Assembly (NCBI GenBank): GCA_023431215.1
Contig: JAEYXR010000077.1
Location: forward strand, 1 to 28,560
DNA from: Bacillota bacterium
GTDB lineage: Bacteria > Bacillota > Clostridia > Oscillospirales > Ruminococcaceae
Direction: 5' to 3'
Length of the DNA stretch: 28,560 nt
Position numbers and translations under genes: made by a program. Shown piece by piece: positions 14,075 through 22,209 of the stretch (position 1 is its first letter; each line of letters opens with the position of its first letter). The notes below the pieces were generated by a model. It was given only the letters and a program-made list of their open reading frames with translations. It had not been told where the DNA came from and ran no database searches.

Positions 14075-15016
14075 TTAAGGGTTTACTGACAGTTCTGCAA
14101 TAACCCTGCGTATATCCTCTGCCGTCTGAATATTCAGCACAGCAAGCTCGGAACAGGTTTTTCGTACAAAGCCGGAAAGCACCTTCCCCGGGCCAATTTC
14201 CACAATGGTATCAATACCATCCTCTGCCATGGCACGGATGGTATCCTCCATACGCACCCCACTTTGCACCTGCTTTTGTAGAAGCTGGGCAATGCTGTCC
14301 TCTGCCGTCTTGGTATCGCCCAAGCAGTTAAAGTAAACGGGGATGTGCATCTGGCCAAAGTTGATGGTTTTAAAATACTCTTCCAAGGCCTTAGCTGCAG
14401 GCGCCATCAATGGTGTATGAAAAGCACCGCTGACCTGCAGTGGCATACACCGTTTGGCTCCTGCCGCCTTTGCCAAAGAGCAGGCTTCTTCCAGTGCTGG
14501 AGTTTCGCCGCCTATGACAAGCTGGCCGGGGCAGTTATAGTTAGCAATGCACACCACCCCCAGCTTGGAGGCCTCTTGGCAGACTTCCTCCAGTGCTTCA
14601 CGGGGAAGCCCCAATACCGCGGCCATGCCGCAGGATATGCCTTGGCAGGCCTTTTGCATAGCTTTACCGCGAAAAGCCACCAATTCAATTGCCTCTTTTG
14701 GGGCAAAGACGCCGGCGGCCTGCAGGGCGGAGTACTCCCCCAAGCTTAACCCCGCCACAGCCCTGGGGATAATGCCCTTTTGCCGCAGGATATTGGTAAC
14801 ACCTATCGCAAAAGCCACCATGCACGGTTGGGTATATTGGGTTTGAGAAAGCAGCTGACCATCATCCTCAAAGCACATTGCTTTCAGGTCAAAATCCAGC
14901 TCTACGCTGTCAAACACCTTGCGAAACTCCTCATATTCCTGGTACAGATCTTTGCCCATACCGGCAAGCTGGCTGCCCTGTCCGGCATACAAAAACCCCA
15001 GTTTCATCTTCATCAT
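14075..15016 (-). CDS. fabD: Malonyl-CoA:ACP transacylase FabD
   Basis: A 313-residue acyltransferase that moves malonyl from CoA to ACP. The signature GQGSQ is near the N-terminus, the nucleophile is S91 in GLSLGEYSAL, R116 lies in AFRGKAMQ, and the partner histidine is H200 in SGAFHTPLM. The start region is odd: ATGATGAAGATG offers three starts (15016, 15013, 15007) and none has a clean ribosome binding site; GGCGGC is the closest. This weak site may be masked by the GCCGCG/CGCGGC inverted repeat (15027-15032 with 15073-15078) in the 119-base gap before it. Function is firm, start not. Confidence 0.94.
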   Translation of the reverse strand: MMKMKLGFLYAGQGSQLAGMGKDLYQEYEEFRKVFDSVELDFDLKAMCFEDDGQLLSQTQYTQPCMVAFAIGVTNILRQKGIIPRAVAGLSLGEYSALQAAGVFAPKEAIELVAFRGKAMQKACQGISCGMAAVLGLPREALEEVCQEASKLGVVCIANYNCPGQLVIGGETPALEEACSLAKAAGAKRCMPLQVSGAFHTPLMAPAAKALEEYFKTINFGQMHIPVYFNCLGDTKTAEDSIAQLLQKQVQSGVRMEDTIRAMAEDGIDTIVEIGPGKVLSGFVRKTCSELAVLNIQTAEDIRRVIAELSVNP

Positions 15017-15135
15017 CCATTCTGCCGCCGCGCACCGGCATGTAATAGAAAAAACAAATTTACCCGACCTTACGCGGCAAAGAAACGACCGGATATCTTA
15101 ATAACATACACATTAGCATGGCAAGACTTTGTGGC

Positions 15136-16230
15136 TCATCCAAGAAAGGCACATGCTGCCTTCCACTCTCCTGTCAGCGTATCCATCAAATCCTTAACAC
15201 TGACAAGCTTACTGACACGTCCCACATTGCTGCCGCAAAAAAACAGACCTTTTTCATAGTTTCCCCGTACCGCCTCTATCAGCGCCTGGGCAATGCAAAA
15301 AGGTGTCTCAGCAGGCTTACAGGGTACCAAACAGTTGACACAGTGCTTGGCTCGTGCAAAATTACCAAGTTCCAACCCTTGTACCAGTGGGGTGCGAACG
15401 GCACGTCCCGGCATTCCTACCGGGCTTTTGATGATTGTCACATCCTCGCCTTTTGCCCTTAACATTACCTTTTTGTAATCCAAAGAGGCGTCACATTCAT
15501 GGGTTGCAATAAACCGTGTGGCAATTTGAGCACCCGATGCTCCCATCTTGGTAAACCGGGCAATATCTTCCCCGGTAAATACACCGCCTGCGGCAAAGAC
15601 GTTTATTTTGCGCCCAAGCCCCTCCATAAAAGGCTCCACCGCTTGTAGCACCTGCTCTACAATACTTTCCAGAGTGGGTGCTGTACCGCTGCAAACCTGT
15701 TCTGCAGAAAAACCCAAATGCCCCCCCGCCTTGCTGCCCTCTACCACAATAAAGTCGGGCAGGGTTTGATAACGGTTTTGCCAGCTGCGGCAAATGACCT
15801 TTGCTGCTTTGGCACTGGAGACAATAGGAGCCAAAGCCACTCTCTTCTCTCCTGCCGACTCTGCCAGTGCCGGCAAATCTAGAGCAAGGCCCGCGCCGCA
15901 CACAATGGCATCTGCTCCGGCCTGAATGGCAGTGCGCACACTTTCGGCATACTGGGTGGTGGCAACCATGGCGTTCACTGCCACCATGCCGGCTCCCCTT
16001 GCAAGCTCCTTGGCATTTTCCACATGCTTTTTTAGCGCTCTAAGGTTGGCTTCATGAGGGTTTTTGGTAAAATCCGGCTCGTTGTATCCGGCTCCGGCGG
16101 TGCTGATGGTGCCCATGCCGCCACAGGCTGCCACGTGCCCTGCCAATTGCCCCATAGATACGCCCACTCCCATGCCCCCCTGTAAAATTGGAGTGGTAAG
16201 TGCTCGTCCCGCCAGTTCAATTTGAAACAT
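15136..16230 (-). CDS. FabK/nitronate monooxygenase-family flavoprotein with four C-terminal cysteines, FabX-like candidate
   Basis: A flavin-dependent TIM-barrel enzyme of about 364 residues. Numbering below counts from the first of two adjacent ATGs (16233); the second (16230) is better spaced from AAGGAG at the end of fabK. FMN-binding features include ILQGGMGVGVS near the start and GSKAGGH with H172, the catalytic histidine of the NMO/FabK family. Unlike the 310-residue FabK before it, it has an extra C-terminal part with C298-x2-C301-x3-C305-x7-C313, a plausible metal or [4Fe-4S] site. Helicobacter FabX, an NMO-family [4Fe-4S] flavoprotein of similar size, makes the cis double bond in fatty acid synthesis. 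Its place between fabK and fabD suggests a lipid role. A second enoyl reductase or a detoxifying nitronate monooxygenase remain alternatives. Confidence 0.7.
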   Translation of the reverse strand: MFQIELAGRALTTPILQGGMGVGVSMGQLAGHVAACGGMGTISTAGAGYNEPDFTKNPHEANLRALKKHVENAKELARGAGMVAVNAMVATTQYAESVRTAIQAGADAIVCGAGLALDLPALAESAGEKRVALAPIVSSAKAAKVICRSWQNRYQTLPDFIVVEGSKAGGHLGFSAEQVCSGTAPTLESIVEQVLQAVEPFMEGLGRKINVFAAGGVFTGEDIARFTKMGASGAQIATRFIATHECDASLDYKKVMLRAKGEDVTIIKSPVGMPGRAVRTPLVQGLELGNFARAKHCVNCLVPCKPAETPFCIAQALIEAVRGNYEKGLFFCGSNVGRVSKLVSVKDLMDTLTGEWKAACAFLG

Positions 16231-16233
16231 CAT

Positions 16234-17166
16234 TTACTCCTTTGTCAGCTGACCAAGGCAGCTGCGGTACTCGTCCCACAGGTTTTCCAGTAGTTCCGCC
16301 AAAGGCTTGATGGTGGTAAGCTGTCCTGCCACCTGCCCTGCCATCAGGCTTCCTGTATCGGTGTCACCGTCAAATACGGCGCGGCGCAGGCTGCCCAGTG
16401 TATAATGCTCTAGTTCCATCTTATCGGCACCGGCTTTTTCTCGGCTGACATATTCTTTTGCCATACGGTTTTTTAAAATTCGTACAGGGGCACCTGCAAT
16501 GCGGCCGGTAACAATGGTATCTGTTCCCCTGGCTTTCAGCAGTGCCTGCTTATAATTGGGGTGGATGGGACATTCTTGGCTTACCAAAAGACAGGTGCCC
16601 AGCTGAACACCGCAGGCACCCAGCGCAAAGGCTGCCGCCAGCTGACGTCCGTCGGCGATACCACCTGCAGCTATGACAGGAATTTTGACTGTATCCACCA
16701 CCTGGGGCACCAGGGTCATGGTGGTCATCTCACCCACATGCCCCCCGCTTTCGGTGCCTTCGGCAATGATAGCGTCTGCTCCGGCCTGTTCCAGCCGCTT
16801 TGCCAGTATGGGTGCTGCCACAACAGGAAACACCTTACTACCGGCTGACTTCCACTGTTCCATGTAGACACCGGGATTGCCCGCACCTGTGGTTACCACC
16901 GGCACTTGCTCCTCCACAACAATTTTTGCCATCTGTGCTGCCTGTGGGTTCATCAGCATTATGTTGACGCCAAAGGGCTTATCTGTTAGTTGGCGGCATT
17001 TGTGAATTTCGTCGCGAAGGGTATCCGCTGTCATTCCCCCAGCACCAATGAGCCCCAGCGCTCCGGCATTAGACACCGCCGCAGCAAATTCTCCTGTTGC
17101 AATATTGGCCATGCCCCCTTGAATGATGGGGTATGTGGTACCCAAAAGTTCCTGTAATTTTATCAT
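16234..17166 (-). CDS. fabK: Enoyl-ACP reductase FabK
   Basis: A 310-residue FMN enzyme that completes each elongation cycle by reducing trans-2-enoyl-ACP with NAD(P)H. The FabK pattern is clear: YPIIQGGMANIATGEFAAAV at the N-terminus, NAGALGLIGAGGM, PFGVNIMLM, the catalytic H143 in GTESGGHVGE, and IAAGGIADGRQ near the phosphate-binding region. Length matches pneumococcal FabK. AGGAAAG stands six bases before the ATG, 21 bases after fabH. Its stop codon precedes the next gene directly, implying tight coupling. FabK is resistant to triclosan, unlike FabI, so this organism should be as well if no FabI exists elsewhere. Confidence 0.95.
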   Translation of the reverse strand: MIKLQELLGTTYPIIQGGMANIATGEFAAAVSNAGALGLIGAGGMTADTLRDEIHKCRQLTDKPFGVNIMLMNPQAAQMAKIVVEEQVPVVTTGAGNPGVYMEQWKSAGSKVFPVVAAPILAKRLEQAGADAIIAEGTESGGHVGEMTTMTLVPQVVDTVKIPVIAAGGIADGRQLAAAFALGACGVQLGTCLLVSQECPIHPNYKQALLKARGTDTIVTGRIAGAPVRILKNRMAKEYVSREKAGADKMELEHYTLGSLRRAVFDGDTDTGSLMAGQVAGQLTTIKPLAELLENLWDEYRSCLGQLTKE

Positions 17167-17187
17167 GTTGCTCTTTCCTCGCTATTG

Positions 17188-18126
17188 TTAAAGAGTAAGT
17201 AGGACGGCGCCCCAGGTAAGCCCGGCGCCAAAGCCTACGCATACAATGGTGCTTCCCGGTTTAAGCAACCCCTGCTCCCACATTTCATCCAGTGCAATGG
17301 GGATGCTGGCGGAAGAGGTGTTGCCGTAGCGCTCCATGTTTTTATAAAACATTTCTTCCGGCAGCCCAAGCTTTTTGGCTGCAAAGTCAATGATACGGCT
17401 GTTGGCCTGATGACACACAATCCAGCTTAATTCTTCTGGCTGCATTTGTGCTTTTTGTAAAACACTGCGTACATTGGCAGGAATCATCTCTGTTGCAAAA
17501 CGGAAGATTGCCTTGCCATCCATCTTCAGCAGAGGGTCGATGTCCCCCAATACCCCCGCACTGATGGGCTCTACACTGCCCCTCGCACCAAAAATTGCAC
17601 TATATTTGTGCTCATGGGAAAGCTGTACCACCATGGCTCCCGCACCGTCGCCAAACAGGACACAGGTGTTGCGGTCGGTAAAGTCCAAGATCCGTGTTAC
17701 TTTTTCGGCCCCTATAATAAGGGCATAGGGTTTTTCACAATTTTGAAGCAGTCCTCTTGCGGTTTCCATGGCGTAAATAAACCCGCTGCAGGCTGCATTG
17801 ATATCAAAGCAAAGGGTTTCTTCAGATAGTCCCAACGCTGCCTGCACCAGACAGGCGGTGCTGGGGGTGGTATATTGGGGCGAAAAGGTTGCCACCAGGC
17901 AAATTCCTATTTTTTCAGGGTCAATATTTGCTTTTTGCAAGGCATTTTGAGCTGCTAATACGGCTAAGTCCGTACAGCTCTCCTCCTGGCAAAAATATCG
18001 TTGGCGTATCCCTGTACGGGTAGAAATCCATTGGTCATTGGTGTCCACCAAACGGCTGAGATCATCGTTGCTAACTGCCTTTTGAGGCAGTCCCCGTCCT
18101 GTTCCTAGAATTTTAAGTCCACTCAT
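17188..18126 (-). CDS. fabH: 3-oxoacyl-ACP synthase III FabH
   Basis: A 312-residue enzyme that starts fatty acid synthesis by condensing an acyl-CoA primer with malonyl-ACP. The catalytic residues are C113 (NAACSGFIYA), H239 (VCHQANSRI) and N269 (RYGNTSSAS), at standard FabH positions. The conserved DTNDQWISTRTGIRQR primer-pocket segment is present at 28-43. Its ATG overlaps the accA stop by four bases (ATGA), so the pair is translationally coupled. Primer choice (acetyl or branched) cannot be decided from what I see. Confidence 0.96.
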   Translation of the reverse strand: MSGLKILGTGRGLPQKAVSNDDLSRLVDTNDQWISTRTGIRQRYFCQEESCTDLAVLAAQNALQKANIDPEKIGICLVATFSPQYTTPSTACLVQAALGLSEETLCFDINAACSGFIYAMETARGLLQNCEKPYALIIGAEKVTRILDFTDRNTCVLFGDGAGAMVVQLSHEHKYSAIFGARGSVEPISAGVLGDIDPLLKMDGKAIFRFATEMIPANVRSVLQKAQMQPEELSWIVCHQANSRIIDFAAKKLGLPEEMFYKNMERYGNTSSASIPIALDEMWEQGLLKPGSTIVCVGFGAGLTWGAVLLTL

Positions 18127-18965
18127 ACAGGTTCCTTTCTTGAGGATTTTAAAAATCCCGCACCCATTCTCCGGTATTTTTCGTAGCGATGCTGCGCAGG
18201 GTCACTTACTTTATTTAAGCTTCGAAGCGTTTTATACAGCATTTTATCCAGCTCGGCGGCCATAGCCGACGGGTCGCAGTGGGCACCGCCATCCGGCTCC
18301 CGGATTATTTGGTCCACCACCTCCAGCCCAGCCAGATCTTTTGCCGTTAGCTTCATTACTTCACAAGCCTCATCCGCCCTTGAAGAATCCTTCCACAATA
18401 TTGTGGCAAAGCCCTCGGGCGAAAGCACCGAATACACTGCATTTTCCAGCATCAGCACTTTGTTGGCAACACCCAGCGCCAAAGCGCCGCCGCTGCCACC
18501 CTCGCCGGTTACCACAGCAATAACAGGCACGCGCAACACGCTCATCTGGGCAAGGCAGGCAGCTATTGCCGCACCCTGACCGTTTTCCTCCGCTTCCAGC
18601 CCCGGGTAAGCGCCGGGGGTATCAATAAAGGTGATGATGGGTCTGCCAAATTTGTCTGCTGCCTGCATCAGACGCAGCGCCTTACGGTATCCCTCGGGGC
18701 TGGGCATTCCAAAGTTGCATTTCAAATTTTCTTCCAAATTTTTGCCTTTGCGGTGTCCCAGCACTGTGACAGGTACACCGTGGAAGAGAGCAATTCCGCC
18801 AAAGATGCTGGCATCCTCCCGGCAGAGCCGGTCGCCCTGCTGTTCAAAAAAATTGCTGAACAGCGTTTCTATATAAAAGCGAGTGCCCGGGCGCTTGCTG
18901 TGCCGTGCCAGGGCAACCTTTTGGGACGGTGTTAAAAGATCATTTGCACCGGGTTGTTTTTTCAT
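18123..18965 (-). CDS. accA: Acetyl-CoA carboxylase carboxyltransferase subunit alpha
   Basis: A 280-residue subunit which, with AccD, transfers carboxyl from biotin to acetyl-CoA. The ATG at 18965 is chosen because GGAGG lies six bases upstream and the protein then opens MKKQPGANDLLTPSQKVALAR; starting at 19055 would add thirty residues unlike the family. Crotonase-fold motifs are clear: FIDTPGAYPG, the glycine-rich GEGGSGGALALGVAN and YSVLSPEGFATILW. It is somewhat shorter than E. coli AccA at the N-terminus, as is common in Bacillota. A 123-base gap with possible competing stems separates it from accD; it overlaps fabH by four bases. Confidence 0.95.
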   Translation of the reverse strand: MKKQPGANDLLTPSQKVALARHSKRPGTRFYIETLFSNFFEQQGDRLCREDASIFGGIALFHGVPVTVLGHRKGKNLEENLKCNFGMPSPEGYRKALRLMQAADKFGRPIITFIDTPGAYPGLEAEENGQGAAIAACLAQMSVLRVPVIAVVTGEGGSGGALALGVANKVLMLENAVYSVLSPEGFATILWKDSSRADEACEVMKLTAKDLAGLEVVDQIIREPDGGAHCDPSAMAAELDKMLYKTLRSLNKVSDPAQHRYEKYRRMGAGFLKSSRKEPV

Positions 18966-19088
18966 CCCAATCCTCCATTTCACCCCTTTGCATGGTGCTT
19001 TGCCACTTATGTTCCGGCATTTTTTATGCAAAGCAATCAGGGAATTTGTAAGCACATCATTACCTGTGCCGGGTTGCGAGGTGTTGCA

Positions 19089-19958
19089 TTACACTGTTTT
19101 TCTTTTTGTGTGCAGCGCCAGCAGCTGTGTCAACACGGCTTTCATCTCGTTACGGGCAACTATTTTGTCCACATAACCGTGCTGCTGCAAAAATTCTGCC
19201 CGCTGAAAGCCCTCCGGTAGTTTTTGTCCAATGGTTTGTTCAATGACCCGGGGTCCAGCAAACCCAATTAGCGCACCCGGTTCGGCCAGTGTAACATCCC
19301 CCAGTGATGCAAAGCTGGCAGTGACGCCGCCTGTGGTGGGGTGGGTGAGGCAGGAGATATATAACCCTCCCCCATTGGAAAACCGCTGAATGGCACCACT
19401 GGTTTTTGCCATTTGCATCAATGACAGAATTCCCTCCTGCATACGGGCGCCGCCACTGGCGCAAAAGATAATAAGCGGTAGCTTTGATTTTTGGGCATGC
19501 TCGGCGGCACGGGTAATTTTTTCACCCAGTGCCACCCCCATGCTGCCCATCAAAAAGCGGCTGTCCATTACCGCCACCACCACGGGGTATCCGCCTATTT
19601 TGCCCTGGGCGGTTACCACTGCTTCACTGAGGCCGGTACTGATTTTTTGGGCATCCAGCTTGGTGACATAACCGGGAAACTCCAGTGGGTCGCCCGCCGT
19701 AACATCCCTGTCAAGCTCACGAAATGTGTTTTTATCCAATAGTAAGCTCAGACGATGATGGGCGCCAATGGAAAAATGGTGTCCGCAGTGGGGGCATACC
19801 ATCATGTTTTGGGCCAGTACCGTACGCGGCAGCTGTGCCTGACAGCCCGGGCAACTCTGAAAGGGCTGCTTCAGATGGGCTGCCGGCCTGTGAGCCTGCT
19901 CCCTCTTGGCCTTTAGTTGAAACAATCTTTCGCGTCTGCTGCTAAAAAAATCGTTCAT
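19089..19958 (-). CDS. accD: Acetyl-CoA carboxylase carboxyltransferase subunit beta
   Basis: A 289-residue partner of AccA. A four-cysteine zinc site (C36, C39, C55, C58; CPGC and CPHC) stands at the N-terminus, as in all bacterial AccD proteins, followed by the crotonase-fold body with SGGARMQEGILSLMQM, THPTTGGVTASFA and IGFAGPRVIEQTIG. GGAGT lies five bases before the ATG, and only three bases separate it from the accC stop, so the two are coupled. Together with accA, accB and accC it completes the carboxylase in this one cluster. Confidence 0.96.
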   Translation of the reverse strand: MNDFFSSRRERLFQLKAKREQAHRPAAHLKQPFQSCPGCQAQLPRTVLAQNMMVCPHCGHHFSIGAHHRLSLLLDKNTFRELDRDVTAGDPLEFPGYVTKLDAQKISTGLSEAVVTAQGKIGGYPVVVAVMDSRFLMGSMGVALGEKITRAAEHAQKSKLPLIIFCASGGARMQEGILSLMQMAKTSGAIQRFSNGGGLYISCLTHPTTGGVTASFASLGDVTLAEPGALIGFAGPRVIEQTIGQKLPEGFQRAEFLQQHGYVDKIVARNEMKAVLTQLLALHTKRKTV

Positions 19959-19961
19959 TGT

Positions 19962-21338
19962 TTACTCCGTTCCATTCTCTGCACCCCATGCCAGCAAAGC
20001 ATCCAAATTTTTGGCAATAAAACCGGTATCGTACTTACCGGTAATATAGTCAGGGTGATGCAGTATCAGATGTGCCAACTCCGCATTGGTGGGATATCCT
20101 TCAATGACAAGCTCCTCCAAGGCACGGCGCATTCGTCTTATAGCGGCAAGCCTGGTAGGAGCGTGTACAATAATTTTCGCAATCATAGAGTCGTAATAAG
20201 AGCTTAGGGCATAGCCGGTATAGAGCGCTGTGTCAACACGCACTCCGTTGCCGCTGGGCAGATGCATAAATGTGGTCTGCCCGGGCTGGGGCATAAAATT
20301 GGCTGCCGGGTTTTCGGCATTGATGCGGCATTCTATGGCATGACCGCTTAGTGCCACATCCTCTTGTGCCACTGTCAGCTCAAGCCCTGCCGCAATCCTG
20401 ATTTGCTGCGCAATCAGGTCCATACCGGTAATCATCTCGGTAACCGGATGCTCCACCTGAATGCGGGTATTCATCTCAATAAAATAGTAGTTGCCCTGGC
20501 TATCCACCACAAATTCTATGGTGCCAGCGCCCTGATAGTTTGCAGCTTTTGCCGCCTTTACGGCATCCTCACCCATGCTTTTTCTCAGGGCGGGGGTCAG
20601 GCATTTGCTGGGAGCCTCCTCCATCAGCTTTTGGTTTTTACGCTGAATAGAGCAGTCACGTTCACCCAGGTGGATGATGTGTCCGTGCTCATCAGCCAGT
20701 ATTTGAAATTCGATGTGACGGGGATTTAGTATCAGCTTCTCTATATACACTTCTCCGTTGCCAAAGCATGCAGTCGCCTCGGCTTTGGCTGCTGAAAATG
20801 CTGCAAGCAGCTCATTTTTGTCGTCGGCACGGCGCATTCCCCTGCCTCCGCCGCCTGCGCTGGCCTTAATCAGTACCGGATATCCAATTTTTTCCGCCTC
20901 TGCTGCAGCCTGACTGACATCATCTACAGCACCGCTGGAGCCGGGCACCACCGGTACGCCGCAGCTTTGCATCAGTGCTCTGGCAGCCGCCTTGTTGCCC
21001 ATTTTGCGAATGACCTCACCTTTTGGGCCGATAAACTTGATGCCGTTCTGGTTGCAAAGGTCGGCAAACTCATCGTTTTCAGAAAGAAAGCCGTATCCCG
21101 GATGGATGGCACCACAGCCGCTTTGCTGGGCTGCCGTTAAAATAGCCTTTTGATTGAGGTAACTGTCGGCTGCCTTGGCAGGGCCGATGCAAACCGACTG
21201 TGTTGCAAGTTTTACATGAAGACTATCGGCGTCTGCGGTGGAGTAAACGGCAACGGTTTCGATGCCAAGCTCACGGCAGGTTCGAATAATGCGTACCGCA
21301 ATCTCACTGCGGCCTGCAATTAAAATTCGTTTAAACAT
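19962..21338 (-). CDS. accC: Biotin carboxylase subunit of acetyl-CoA carboxylase
   Basis: A 458-residue ATP-grasp enzyme that carboxylates the biotin on AccB using ATP and bicarbonate. Key residues occur at the same numbers as in E. coli: K116, K159, the glycine loop GGGGRG (162-167), and the catalytic E288, N290 and R292 in EMNTRIQVEHP. The N-terminal Rossmann-like domain begins FKRILIAGRSEIAVRI, with GRGEIA changed to GRSEIA. The start is ATG 21338, six bases after accB; GGAGA lies upstream within the accB end. Length is as expected. Confidence 0.96.
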   Translation of the reverse strand: MFKRILIAGRSEIAVRIIRTCRELGIETVAVYSTADADSLHVKLATQSVCIGPAKAADSYLNQKAILTAAQQSGCGAIHPGYGFLSENDEFADLCNQNGIKFIGPKGEVIRKMGNKAAARALMQSCGVPVVPGSSGAVDDVSQAAAEAEKIGYPVLIKASAGGGGRGMRRADDKNELLAAFSAAKAEATACFGNGEVYIEKLILNPRHIEFQILADEHGHIIHLGERDCSIQRKNQKLMEEAPSKCLTPALRKSMGEDAVKAAKAANYQGAGTIEFVVDSQGNYYFIEMNTRIQVEHPVTEMITGMDLIAQQIRIAAGLELTVAQEDVALSGHAIECRINAENPAANFMPQPGQTTFMHLPSGNGVRVDTALYTGYALSSYYDSMIAKIIVHAPTRLAAIRRMRRALEELVIEGYPTNAELAHLILHHPDYITGKYDTGFIAKNLDALLAWGAENGTE

Positions 21339-21344
21339 AGCCTA

Positions 21345-21791
21345 CTACTTCTCCTCAATGATAAAAAGCGGCTGACCAAAACCAACAAGGGTTTCGTTTC
21401 CTATAAGGACTTCCTTGATAACACAGTCACAGGGTGCGGGCACTTCGTTAATCATCTTCATGGCCTCAATGATACAAACAGTGTCGCCCTTTTTCAGTTC
21501 TTTGCCTACCACGGCAAAAGGCGGCTCTCCCGGTGCAGGAGAAGAATAGAAGGTGCCCACCAATGGTGCGCATATCTGCTTGCCCTGGGGTTCCTGAGTC
21601 TTGGACTGCACCGCGGCAGAAGGGGTATTGTGGGGCAAAGTGGATGCCGACTGTGCCATGGGGGTGCAGGCCTGTGGCAAAGCGCCCTGTTTGCGCAGGG
21701 TGATACGCTCGTCTGCCTTGCGATAGCTAAGCTCTGCAATATTGCTTTTTTCAAAGCGCTCTAACAGCGCAAATAATTCGGCCTGTGTCAT
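21345..21791 (-). CDS. accB: Biotin carboxyl carrier protein of acetyl-CoA carboxylase
   Basis: A 148-residue carrier. The C-terminal biotinyl domain (about 75-148) has the EAMKM signature, with K112 the biotinylated lysine. The middle (about 40-72) is a Pro/Ala/Gln-rich flexible linker; the N-terminal 35 residues resemble the helix that binds AccC. An AAGGAG binding site precedes the ATG at 21791. It lies six bases before accC. The 169-base spacer to acpP contains several possible RNA structures and a tiny reading frame that could affect its translation. Confidence 0.95.
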   Translation of the reverse strand: MTQAELFALLERFEKSNIAELSYRKADERITLRKQGALPQACTPMAQSASTLPHNTPSAAVQSKTQEPQGKQICAPLVGTFYSSPAPGEPPFAVVGKELKKGDTVCIIEAMKMINEVPAPCDCVIKEVLIGNETLVGFGQPLFIIEEK

Positions 21792-21794
21792 AGT

Positions 21795-21839
21795 CTAACT
21801 CCTTCCACCGCTCTGCATCGGCACCATGCTTTGGTTCAT
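21795..21839 (-). other. Possible 14-codon leader peptide overlapping the accB ribosome binding site
   Basis: An ATG at 21839 opens a 14-residue frame (MNQSMVPMQSGGRS) that stops three bases before the accB ATG. Its last codons contain the AAGGAG that serves accB, so ribosomes reading it would also open that site. GAGGGAG lies just two bases before its ATG, closer than usual. Real translation is unproven. Confidence 0.22.
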
Positions 21840-21904
21840 CGCTCCCTCATCCTGCAGAGTTCAAACAAACGAGGGCGCTTTATTTTTTAGCGATAGATTT
21901 TTAG

Positions 21905-21945
21905 AAAACTGGAGGGAGCGTCTTTTAACGCCCAACCCCAGTTTT
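21905..21945 (-). terminator. Terminator-like hairpin between acpP and accB
   Basis: On the minus strand AAAACTGG (21945-21938) pairs with CCAGTTTT (21912-21905), and GCGT pairs with ACGC inside, followed by TTTTCTAAAAATC. The stem is interrupted, so partial termination is more likely than complete. It begins 15 bases after the acpP stop, so it could release a short, abundant acpP transcript while letting some polymerase into the acc-fab genes. Confidence 0.5.
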
Positions 21946-21960
21946 TAAGGTTCTTAACTC

Positions 21961-22185
21961 TTAGGAGTTAGCCTGTACATAGGCCACAATGTCTCCCACG
22001 GTTTTAAAATTTGCCAGCTCTTCATCAGATATTGTCAAGCCAAATTCCTCTTCCAATGCCATATTCAGTTCTACTGCATCCAGGCTGTCTGCACCCAGAT
22101 CCTCGCTCAAACTAGCCTCCATGGTAACAACATCAGCATTGCAGGAGAGTGTATCGATGATTGTAGCTTTTACCTTTTCAAACAT
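21961..22185 (-). CDS. acpP: Acyl carrier protein
   Basis: A 74-residue acidic carrier that holds the growing acyl chain on a phosphopantetheine arm. S34 in GADSLDAVEL is the attachment site; the four-helix ACP pattern and the acidic second helix (ELNMALEEEFG) are clear. GAGG lies eight bases before the ATG. It is the first gene of the cluster, right behind a strong promoter, and is separated from accB by a spacer with a terminator-like hairpin. This suits a protein needed in far larger amounts than the enzymes. Confidence 0.96.
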   Translation of the reverse strand: MFEKVKATIIDTLSCNADVVTMEASLSEDLGADSLDAVELNMALEEEFGLTISDEELANFKTVGDIVAYVQANS

Positions 22186-22209
22186 AACTGTAACCTCACT
22201 TTAATTGTG

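Noticed and set aside
21792..21960. T-box or other known riboswitch between acpP and accB
   Set aside because: No T-box antiterminator consensus (AGGGUGGNACCGCG type) or known aptamer core is visible; reported only as structured spacer.
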